Source: Nostoc sp. CHAB 5834 (lineage in GTDB: Bacteria > Cyanobacteriota > Cyanobacteriia > Cyanobacteriales > Nostocaceae). From it: a stretch of DNA of 10,088 nucleotides. This document shows positions 1 through 5,082 of the stretch, piece by piece. Within the stretch, counting starts at the first letter, position 1; each line of letters starts with the position of its first letter. The notes beneath the pieces are model-generated. The model searched no databases and was not told the DNA's origin. It saw only the letters and a program-made list of their open reading frames with translations. The DNA lies in contig JAIVFU010000190.1 in assembly GCA_020829485.1 (NCBI GenBank), positions 1 through 10,088 on the forward strand, given 5' to 3'. A program made the position numbers and the translations under genes.

Positions 1-1146
1 TCCGCACTCAACCCTGGGGCTGAGTACGCGGTGACAGGAACCTACAAGAACAACCAGGGGCAGCAGGTATTTACTATCAAGGTGGGGGATGTCGTGCTGG
101 ATGTGGCGCAGCTTTCGTCAGGCACTCTTCACACCTGTGCGGTAACCACCGCGGGAGGCGTGAAGTGCTGGGGCGACAACTCCTACGGCCGACTGGGCAA
201 CGGAACGGTAAAGAATTCGAGCGTACCGGTGCAGGTGACGGGGCTGACATCCGGAGTCAGTAGTGTGGCGGTGGGGAGCACCCACACCTGCGCCGTTGTT
301 GACGGCGCGGTCATGTGCTGGGGCGTTAACAGCTCTGGACAGCTGGGCAACGGCACGGTAATAAATTCGAGCGTACCGGTGCAGGTGACGGGGCTGACAT
401 CCGGAGTCAGCAGTATGGCGGCGGGGGGCTTCCACACCTGCGCCGTTGTCAGCGGCGCAGCCAAGTGCTGGGGCCATAACGGCTCAGCCCAGCTGGGCAA
501 CGGAACGACTACGCATTCGAGCGTACCGGTGCAGGTGACGGGGCTGACATCCGGAGTCAGCAGTGTGGCGGCGGGGAACGGTCACGCCTGCGCCGTTGTC
601 AGCGGCGCGGCCAAGTGCTGGGGTGATAACTACTACAGGCAACTGGGCGACGGCACAACAACAGCCTCCCGCTCCCCCGTGCAGGTGACGGGGCTGACAT
701 CCGGAGTCAGCAGTATGGCGGCGGGGGACCGGCATACCTGCGCCGTTGTTGACGGCGCGGCCAAATGTTGGGGCGAAAACTCCTACGGCCGACTGGGCAA
801 CGGCACGGTAATAAATTCGAGCGTACCGGTGCAAGTGACGGGGCTGACATCCGGAGTCAGCAGTATGGCGGCGGGGGGCTTCCACACCTGCGCCGTTGTC
901 AGCGGCGCGGCCAAGTGCTGGGGCCATAACGGCTCAGCCCAGCTGGGCAACGGAAAGATTACGGATTCGAGCGTACCGGTGCAGGTGACGGGGCTGACAT
1001 CCGGAGTCAGCAGTATGGCGGCGGGGAGTTCCCACACCTGCGCCGTTGTCAGCGGCGGGGCCAAGTGCTGGGGCCTTAACGGCTCTGGCCAGCTGGGCAA
1101 CGGAACAACTACGACCCTCGCAGCGCCCGTCAACGTGCAGCCCTGA
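1..1146 (+). CDS. RCC1-repeat beta-propeller protein, 5' end outside window
   Basis: The frame is open from base 1, so the start lies upstream; the GTG at 31 is only an internal codon. The first roughly 30 visible residues look like the end of a small beta-sandwich domain. The rest is seven RCC1 repeats of exactly 50 residues, each with an HTCAVV...KCWG.N..GQLGNG core followed by PVQVTGLTSGVSS. The CWG codons start near 166, 316, 466, 616, 766, 916 and 1066. Seven repeats would close one seven-bladed propeller, and the protein ends with a half-blade PVNVQP as expected for blade closure across the ends. Each repeat has two cysteines, which suggests a disulphide-stabilised protein outside the cytoplasm; a signal peptide would lie upstream and cannot be seen. 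Bacterial proteins of this class are often surface or secreted proteins of unknown partner. The fold is clear; the function is not. Confidence 0.88.
   Translation, partial: SALNPGAEYAVTGTYKNNQGQQVFTIKVGDVVLDVAQLSSGTLHTCAVTTAGGVKCWGDNSYGRLGNGTVKNSSVPVQVTGLTSGVSSVAVGSTHTCAVVDGAVMCWGVNSSGQLGNGTVINSSVPVQVTGLTSGVSSMAAGGFHTCAVVSGAAKCWGHNGSAQLGNGTTTHSSVPVQVTGLTSGVSSVAAGNGHACAVVSGAAKCWGDNYYRQLGDGTTTASRSPVQVTGLTSGVSSMAAGDRHTCAVVDGAAKCWGENSYGRLGNGTVINSSVPVQVTGLTSGVSSMAAGGFHTCAVVSGAAKCWGHNGSAQLGNGKITDSSVPVQVTGLTSGVSSMAAGSSHTCAVVSGGAKCWGLNGSGQLGNGTTTTLAAPVNVQP
100..1131 (+). repeat. Tandem 150-bp in-frame repeats (seven units)
   Basis: The block GGGCTGACATCCGGAGTCAG recurs at 241, 391, 541, 691, 841 and 991, a strict 150-bp period. 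Units are nearly identical at the DNA level, including silent positions. There is a higher-order duplication: about 350-504 and about 800-954 match almost base for base, three units apart, and the block around 176-204 recurs near 776-804. This points to recent unit duplication or gene conversion, not only selection on the protein. Confidence 0.93.
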
Positions 1147-1352
1147 CCCCCCTCAGAGGAGGTCTTCTACGTATTGCCTGCTTTTGAGAAGGCAGAACGC
1201 AGAGCTCTTTGAGTAGCCGTGAAGCTTAGGCAACGGCCCCTGCGGCTTACTTCAATATTGCGGCGTATTGGATGCGAGGCCCCTTCGACGCAGCAAAAAA
1301 GTGGCGCAGAGCCTGAGAGACGCCGCGCAAGTGAATGAAGAATAAACAGTTG

Positions 1353-1450
1353 CTCCCGGTGCTGGAGGTTGCCTGCGGAGAGGGACGCGCTGGCCGGACG
1401 CGCGTGCGTTCGGTAAGCGGCCTTCTGTGAAGCAGGAAGTTACGGCGTAA
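1353..1450 (+). pseudogene. Frameshifted C-terminal tail of a TnpB (IS200/IS605 family)
   Basis: Frame 3 at about 1353-1415 reads LLPVLEVACGEGRAGRTRVRSV. One base out of step, frame 2 continues GKRPSVKQEVTA and stops with TAA at 1448-1450. The two pieces together resemble the variable tail after the catalytic core of many proteobacterial TnpB proteins (ACGEG ... VK.PS.KQE). A lost base near 1413 (GTAAG where GTGAAG would keep frame) explains the break. Nothing upstream resembles the TnpB core, so this is a small relic. Just after the stop, GGTCAA at 1454-1459 resembles the last bases of such elements. The assignment rests on a remembered tail pattern and is moderate. Confidence 0.5.
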
Positions 1451-1482
1451 CCGGGTCAAGTGGACCCTTTTACGCCCAAGCG

Positions 1483-1932
1483 CTCACCCAGACACGCATG
1501 GCCAAGTCCGTGCTTGATGCGGGGTGGAGCGCATTCAGAACCATGCTCAAGTACAAAAGCGATGACGCGGGTGTGTGGTTCAAGGAGGTTGACGAGAAGT
1601 TCTCCACCCAGGAGTGCAGCGCCTGCGGCGCCCGCACCGGGCCCAAGGGGCTCAGAGACCTTGGGGTGCGCAGCTGGAGCTGCTCGGCCTGTGGTGCGGA
1701 GCATGACCGGGACACCAACAGCGCGCGGGTCATCAAGGCCCGAGGGCTCGCTTGGCTGGAGAACGAGTTTTCCGATGCAGCTGAGAGGGCAAGAGCCGGT
1801 GAAGCTGCGTTGAATAAGGGAAGGGCTTCAGTCCTGCCCGAGGCTGGATATGGCCTTCCAGATGTGGGAATCCCCTCTTTTAGGGAGGGGGAGAAGGTCA
1901 AATCAGTATCCTCAGATATGAACAAATTTTGA
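1483..1932 (+). pseudogene. tnpB: 5'-truncated tnpB (IS200/IS605 OrfB), C-terminal third
   Basis: TnpB is the RNA-guided nuclease of IS200/IS605 elements. Homology begins around LTQTRMAKSVLDAGW (about 1483-1527). Counting from the ATG at 1498, the four-cysteine zinc finger is C40, C43, C62 and C65, and the RuvC-III motif HDRDTNSA follows at residues 69-76. RuvC-I, RuvC-II and the N-terminal nucleic-acid-binding part are absent: family members are about 350-450 residues, and only about 150 remain. The frame is blocked upstream by TAA at 1414-1416. The frame also runs past the apparent element end (TCAA at 1898-1901) and stops in flanking DNA at 1930-1932. Codons of the remaining part look intact, so the loss may be recent, or the 3' part may be kept for its RNA. 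It cannot be a working nuclease alone. Confidence 0.85.
1872..1901 (+). mobile_element. Right end of the IS200/IS605-type element
   Basis: A perfect 6-bp stem, CCCCTC (1872-1877) with GAGGGG (1885-1890), is preceded by GAAT and followed by GAGAAGGTCAA ending at 1901. Known right ends of this family have this layout: subterminal hairpin with GAATCCCC..., then a tetranucleotide such as TCAA at the cleavage site. In known members the 3' end of tnpB plus this hairpin forms the omegaRNA scaffold, with the guide taken from the next roughly 16-20 bases (from 1902). No left end is visible. Confidence 0.65.
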
Positions 1933-2058
1933 GCAGAACTCTTTATTGCATTATGAAAGGTTGGGCTAACCTATTGATTTTAAACGTTATTCATCATGAA
2001 TATTTCAGGAGAGAGCTAAGAACTCGTATTGAAAAGTGGCTGACCTTTGATAAGCCAT
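1933..2058. other. AT-rich spacer with a 15-bp palindrome
   Basis: No gene is seen here. The stretch is AT-rich compared with the DNA to its left. It holds a perfect palindrome with 7-base arms around one base (TATTCATCATGAATA, 1988-2002) and a weaker hairpin AGGTT-GGGCT-AACCT (1958-1972). Lying just beyond the parB1 terminator, the palindrome could be a partition site, but one such palindrome in 10 kb is near chance expectation. Confidence 0.3.
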
Positions 2059-2082
2059 AAAAAAACCCCGCACAGCGGGGTT
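2059..2082 (-). terminator. Intrinsic terminator of parA1-parB1
   Basis: Read on the minus strand, a perfect 8-bp GC-rich stem (2075-2082 with 2064-2071) closes a 3-base loop and runs into a seven-T tract (2065-2059). It starts 21 bases after the parB1 stop. This is a textbook rho-independent terminator. Confidence 0.9.
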
Positions 2083-2103
2083 CTATTGTTGAACACTCGG
2101 GGT

Positions 2104-3081
2104 TCAAGAGAGCTTGTCAATGTTATCGGTTAGAAACTGAGACAACATCTTAGACGCCTGCTCGGCCATTGTGGCGTTCTTGAACTTAAAAACAATGTTC
2201 TTCTTTGCGTAGTTCATTTCGGCTACGTGAGTGGACCCGTGCACAAATACAACAGGTCCCGGTTTGTTTAGCTTCTCCTGAGCCGAAAGGCTAACAGGCT
2301 TTTGCTTAGGCATTGTTCTCTCAACGGAATCAATGAGAGACTTGAGAGCTGCTTCACCTGCACTGACTCGCTTAGCCACTTCGAGAGCACTAGCATGGTT
2401 CTTAGCCGAAAGCTCGACAAGCTCGGGCATCAATATTATCGAAAAGTTTTTGGGGTTGGAAGCAATAATCTCTTTGATATCGTCAGGCAGCCTATCAAAG
2501 GACATGATTTTGCTGACAATACTTTGGGAAACACCAGCTTCTTCCGCCACCTCTGCTTGCGTGAGGTTCCCATCTTTCATTCGGAAAGAGAATCCCAAGT
2601 ACTTCTGATACGCGCTCAACGAAGGTGCAAGCAGATTGTCATAGAAGACAACTTTTTTCACTTCGTCATCAGATAGGTCGACAACTATTGCCCGAATCTC
2701 ATCTCGTTCCAATCGAACAAAGGCTTCTGTTCGATGGTGCCCCGCAATTAGCTCATAAGAACCATCAGCAAGCTTTCGTACTACAACCGGCGTTGTGAGG
2801 GGGTTGTTTTTTAGGTTATCGACGAGGCCCTGGACGCGTTGTTCGTCTAGTCCGAACTGCTGGTAAGGGCTGCTCTTCAAGTCCTTAATCTTGAGAAGCG
2901 CGCCCTCAGCCTGGTTAGCCTTCGCTTTCTCTAATTCGGCAGAAACTCTTTGAAAGTCGGCCGAAAAATTGAAAAGTTGAGTAGGCGCTGAGAGCGACCT
3001 ATTTGGGCGAGGAACTGGTGGAGCTGCCACTCCAGCCTCAATTTTTCGAGCCATTTCTTCAAGGTGACGTTTTCCGCTCAT
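2104..3081 (-). CDS. parB: ParB-family partition protein (system 1)
   Basis: DNA-binding, probably CTP-binding, centromere protein of a plasmid partition system; it would load on parS and stimulate ParA1. In 325 residues: a basic Pro-rich N-terminus (1-35) that in relatives contacts ParA; the ParB/Srx-like domain (about 62-150) with PLTTPVVVRK and the signature GHHRTEAF at 114-121 (GERR or GHRR in many relatives); a helix-turn-helix at about 173-194 (LTQAEVAEEAGVSQSIVSKI); and a C-terminal beta-rich part (about 277-325), likely for dimerisation. The ATG overlaps the parA1 stop by 4 bp (ATGA) and has a GGAGG ribosome site at 3090-3086, so the start is secure and the two genes are translationally coupled. 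A terminator follows. The family is certain; exact subtype is inferred. Confidence 0.93.
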   Translation of the reverse strand: MSGKRHLEEMARKIEAGVAAPPVPRPNRSLSAPTQLFNFSADFQRVSAELEKAKANQAEGALLKIKDLKSSPYQQFGLDEQRVQGLVDNLKNNPLTTPVVVRKLADGSYELIAGHHRTEAFVRLERDEIRAIVVDLSDDEVKKVVFYDNLLAPSLSAYQKYLGFSFRMKDGNLTQAEVAEEAGVSQSIVSKIMSFDRLPDDIKEIIASNPKNFSIILMPELVELSAKNHASALEVAKRVSAGEAALKSLIDSVERTMPKQKPVSLSAQEKLNKPGPVVFVHGSTHVAEMNYAKKNIVFKFKNATMAEQASKMLSQFLTDNIDKLS

Positions 3082-4343
3082 ACTTCCTCCGAATCAATAT
3101 CTTCAGCCCACAATGTTTGAGAAGTCAGGTAGACGACTTCGTCAACAAGTTTGTCGTAAGCCTCTCTAGCTCGGGTAAGCGTCTTTTGCGAACCAATGTA
3201 CTTTGCGATGTCATAGACTGTCTTGAACTCTGACCCCCCAACACGGACAGCTGCGGTATCTGGAATTTCAGTATTCAGCATCATTGCTTCATAGCCCATT
3301 TGCATCCACTTCAGCACTGTCTTCGTTTGAAGCTGGGAATGGTCTACTTTGCTTGGTACCACTGCAACCCATGAGAAGGTCTTCTGCGCTTTTTGAGTTG
3401 TACCGCTCGCAAGGTCTGAAAGCATCTGCCAGAACTGTGAAGAGCTGACGAAATCCAATCCCTCAGGAGGCAAAGGAAGGAGAAGGGCATCCGCAGCCCA
3501 AAACGTGGTCATCGTCATATAAGAAAGACTTGGCGGAGTGTCGATGACCACAAAATCATAATGGTGGCGTATTCCATCATTAAGGGCGTTATCAAGTACG
3601 GAGTAGAACTTGAAATCAGGTTCAAGGGAGTCTGGTGCCGTACTTTTCATTTGTCGCATAGGCAGATAGAACTCGCCTGCAAAAAGTGAGTGAGACGCCG
3701 GTATCAAATCGACGCCGTCCCAATAGGTATTGCGTATAGATTGCTGAAGTGTGTCCCGTGAGTACCCTGAATCCTTCGGCACCATCAGAGGCATCACTGT
3801 GTCCTCTTCAGCGATATCGGGAATATTCAACCCGAAAAGGGAAGTCAGCGACCCCTGGGGGTCAAAGTCGATACAAAGCACGTCGTATCCTTTGAGGCTT
3901 AGGCCTTGAGCAAGTGACATAGCGCTCACCGTCTTGCCCACTCCGCCTTTGAAATTCGCCACGCAAATCACTGCCCCCGGCTGGCCTTCCTTACGAAGTT
4001 TTTCAGGGCCAACCGCGTTTACCCATTGGCGGGCTTCTGATAACGTGAACTGTCGACGGCCTTTTCCAGTGGTCGGGATTGCCTCGCCAAATCCATCAGG
4101 AAGGCCTTTCTCTGCCCCCTTATCTAGCAGTCTAGTCATCTGCTCAGGCGTCTTAAAGCAGAGGGCCGCCAACTGAGTGGCATTGAATAGAGGCGAAACT
4201 TTCGCCCCTTCTGGGAGCATTGTGACATGACGAACAATGTCAAGAACATTGTTCAGTTTGTTACCCAAGACCTCAATGTCATCCATTGTCACGCGTTCGA
4301 ACTGTTTACGCGTCGCCTGAACAGGCTTCGAAAGTTCTGTCAT
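3078..4343 (-). CDS. parA: ParA partition ATPase with N-terminal DNA-binding domain (type Ia)
   Basis: Walker-type ATPase that positions plasmid copies on the nucleoid with ParB1. The frame opens at 4391, but I choose the ATG at 4343: it gives a 421-residue protein and has AGGAG five bases upstream (4353-4349), and its start MTELSKPVQ looks natural. Residues about 50-110 form a helix-turn-helix or MerR-like region (SPLFNATQLAALCF ... RQFTLSEARQWV), as in P1/F-type ParA proteins that repress their own operon. The deviant Walker A KGGVGKT is at 132-138, DFDPQG at 159-164 and the Walker B region VVIDTPPS at 265-272. Its length is typical of type Ia, longer than the roughly 220-residue Ib class. 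It is first gene of a two-gene operon, divergent from rep across the origin. Autorepression through upstream palindromes is likely but inferred. Confidence 0.93.
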   Translation of the reverse strand: MTELSKPVQATRKQFERVTMDDIEVLGNKLNNVLDIVRHVTMLPEGAKVSPLFNATQLAALCFKTPEQMTRLLDKGAEKGLPDGFGEAIPTTGKGRRQFTLSEARQWVNAVGPEKLRKEGQPGAVICVANFKGGVGKTVSAMSLAQGLSLKGYDVLCIDFDPQGSLTSLFGLNIPDIAEEDTVMPLMVPKDSGYSRDTLQQSIRNTYWDGVDLIPASHSLFAGEFYLPMRQMKSTAPDSLEPDFKFYSVLDNALNDGIRHHYDFVVIDTPPSLSYMTMTTFWAADALLLPLPPEGLDFVSSSQFWQMLSDLASGTTQKAQKTFSWVAVVPSKVDHSQLQTKTVLKWMQMGYEAMMLNTEIPDTAAVRVGGSEFKTVYDIAKYIGSQKTLTRAREAYDKLVDEVVYLTSQTLWAEDIDSEEV

Positions 4344-4381
4344 CTTTGCTCCTGAAATTGAGATAGCAGCTAAATTCACCC

Positions 4382-4398
4382 TACAAGGCAAATTTGTA
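4382..4398. promoter_or_regulatory. Inverted repeat upstream of parA1, possible operator
   Basis: TACAA (4382-4386) and TTGTA (4394-4398) form an inverted repeat 39 bp upstream of the parA1 start codon, where the operon promoter should lie. Since the encoded ParA has an N-terminal DNA-binding domain, this is a reasonable operator candidate. The arms are short, so confidence is low. Confidence 0.25.
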
Positions 4399-4461
4399 AG
4401 GCATCAACAAGTTGACATTAGACCAGAAAATTTATCGGCACAAGCAAATCTCCGCGATGTA

Positions 4462-4491
4462 GCAAATATTGCACAACAAAGGTAATTTACC
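4462..4491. promoter_or_regulatory. Two short palindromes between parA1 and the iterons
   Basis: GCAA-ATA-TTGC (4462-4472) and the perfect GGTAA-T-TTACC (4481-4491) lie side by side in an AT-leaning stretch. They could be ParB1 or ParA1 binding sites, or part of the origin. No consensus is known to me for this family, so the role is open. Confidence 0.25.
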
Positions 4492-4509
4492 GACGAATCC
4501 AGCATCGCC

Positions 4510-4526
4510 GCACAAAAAGCCTCACC
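4510..4526 (+). repeat. Outlying iteron
   Basis: GCACAAAAAGCCTCACC matches the 17-bp iteron consensus but stands 79 bp before the next copy, on the parA1 side of the origin. Confidence 0.65.
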
Positions 4527-4592
4527 GGTAGCCAAAGAGATGCTCTATGCAGACATAGACGAAATCTTGCGCTCCAGACTGGTAGCACGCAC

Positions 4593-4601
4593 ATATCCAC
4601 T
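4593..4601 (+). promoter_or_regulatory. Weak DnaA-box-like site
   Basis: ATATCCACT matches 7 of 9 bases of the DnaA box TTATCCACA. It overlaps the iteron starting at 4589. Confidence 0.25.
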
Positions 4602-4751
4602 CACCAATGAAGGAAAAAGTGCTGATATGCACAAAAAAACTCACCTTACGCACAAATCAACACACCCGACATGCGGAATCGGCTCACCTTTAGTGAGGAA
4701 GGCTCACATAACGACTCACCTATAAGCACAAAAAAGCTCACCTCAATGCAC

Positions 4752-4760
4752 ATATCCACA
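4752..4760 (+). promoter_or_regulatory. DnaA-box-like site
   Basis: ATATCCACA matches 8 of 9 bases of TTATCCACA. It lies in the last, degenerate iteron, next to the AT-rich patch, a usual place for DnaA to help opening in iteron origins. Confidence 0.4.
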
Positions 4761-4775
4761 TGCTGAAGCTAGGCT

Positions 4776-4825
4776 AAGTCATTGATTTATATGGGGAAAA
4801 TTGCTCGCTAAGTATTCAATGACTT
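4776..4825. repeat. Perfect 10-bp inverted repeat with a 30-bp AT-rich spacer
   Basis: AAGTCATTGA (4776-4785) pairs perfectly with TCAATGACTT (4816-4825). The 30-bp spacer contains TTTATATGGGGAAAATTG and is AT-rich. The position just after the iterons fits an opening region or a cruciform; an RNA hairpin or protein site is also possible. Confidence 0.5.
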
Positions 4826-4866
4826 CAAATGGACTGCTCTTTAAAGATATCCAATAGGGGGGCAGG

Positions 4867-4971
4867 GCGCTTTGAGGATGAGTGAAAAAAAGACGCAAGT
4901 AGAACGGTGAGCTCTTTTGTGCAAAACCTGCAAACATAAGAGAAAGGTGAACGTCATCTAGCTCAAAGCGC
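4867..4971. repeat. Second 10-bp inverted repeat, widely spaced
   Basis: GCGCTTTGAG (4867-4876) is the exact reverse complement of CTCAAAGCGC (4962-4971), 85 bp apart. The interval contains the inverted iteron. The right arm runs directly into a CTCACC half-site (4971-4976). Confidence 0.4.
4906..4922 (-). repeat. Inverted iteron
   Basis: GGTGAGCTCTTTTGTGC reads GCACAAAAGAGCTCACC on the other strand, a near-perfect match to the origin iteron but opposite in direction. Inverted copies before rep genes of this class usually act in autoregulation or handcuffing. Confidence 0.75.
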
Positions 4972-5012
4972 TCACCGGTAGGTCTTAGAGAACGATGAAA
5001 AAACATTTCTTC

Positions 5013-5027
5013 GGTGAGAACTTCACC
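5013..5027. promoter_or_regulatory. Inverted iteron half-sites, likely Rep operator
   Basis: GGTGA-GAACT-TCACC joins two iteron half-sites (TCACC) head to head. It lies 56 bp upstream of the chosen rep start and covers the expected -35 region of the TACAAT promoter candidate. Rep_3 dimers are known to bind such inverted half-sites and repress their own gene; that role is inferred here. GGTGA at 4946-4950 with TCACC at 4972-4976 may be a second, wider pair. Confidence 0.45.
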
Positions 5028-5046
5028 AGGCGGATATCGGTACAAT
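5018..5046 (+). promoter_or_regulatory. Candidate rep promoter
   Basis: TACAAT (5041-5046) is a good -10 hexamer. With a 17-bp spacer the -35 would be GAACTT (5018-5023), which is poor and lies inside the inverted half-site operator. Transcription would begin near 5053, which favours the ATG at 5083 over the GTG at 5014. Confidence 0.3.
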
Positions 5047-5082
5047 CGCGCCACCAAAGCAACAAGTGCACACGGACCCGCT

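Larger units (their letters stand above)
4589..4764 (+). repeat. Iteron array, 17-bp units at about 22-bp spacing
   Basis: The consensus is GCACAAAAANNCTCACC. Best copies begin at 4629 (GCACAAAAAAACTCACC) and 4726 (GCACAAAAAAGCTCACC). Weaker copies begin at 4589, 4650 (ends ACACC), 4672 (only the CTCACC half is good), 4704 and 4748 (left half good). Start-to-start distances of 21, 22, 22 and 22 bp put Rep on one DNA face, two helical turns apart. A 40-bp step (4589 to 4629) and a 32-bp step (4672 to 4704) leave room for degenerate copies; GCTCACA at 4702-4708 is an extra half-site. Confidence 0.85.
4510..5027. other. Iteron-type replication origin (oriV)
   Basis: Between the divergent parA1 and rep genes lies about 0.7 kb without a convincing gene. 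It contains direct iterons, inverted iterons, DnaA-box-like 9-mers, two 10-bp inverted repeats and an AT-rich patch (4786-4820). This is the usual composition of an origin controlled by a Rep_3-type initiator, and the initiator is the next gene. The 11-mer CTCACCGGTAG occurs at both sides (4521-4531 and 4971-4981). Exact borders are inferred from the first and last iteron-like sites. Confidence 0.8.

Noticed and set aside
118..1133. Several long open frames on the minus strand opposite the RCC1 gene
   Set aside because: The 150-bp unit is a multiple of three, so any frame without a stop in one unit stays open through all. Their Pro- and His-rich repetitive products are shadows.
1168..1196. 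Hairpin after the RCC1 gene (TGCCT/AGGCA) as a terminator
   Set aside because: Only a 5-bp stem with a 10-base loop and no T tract on the plus strand.
1247..1459. Minus-strand frame of 70 residues
   Set aside because: It overlaps the tnpB tail remnant and has no ribosome site. The end FAASKGPRIQYAAILK looks somewhat protein-like, but I cannot assign it.
1470..1925. Minus-strand frame of 151 residues opposite tnpB
   Set aside because: The plus strand carries the clear zinc finger and RuvC-III motif; the antisense product has low-complexity Ser/Leu/Ala content.
4412..4417. TTGACA on the plus strand as a promoter -35
   Set aside because: No acceptable -10 hexamer is found 16-18 bp downstream and no gene follows in that direction nearby.
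4540..4725. 61-residue plus-strand frame in the origin
   Set aside because: It runs through the iterons, and its His/Thr-rich product comes from the repeated CTCACC and GCACAA.
5014..5082. GTG start for rep at 5014
   Set aside because: It lies in the inverted half-site operator and upstream of the TACAAT hexamer; the extra 23 residues look non-conserved.
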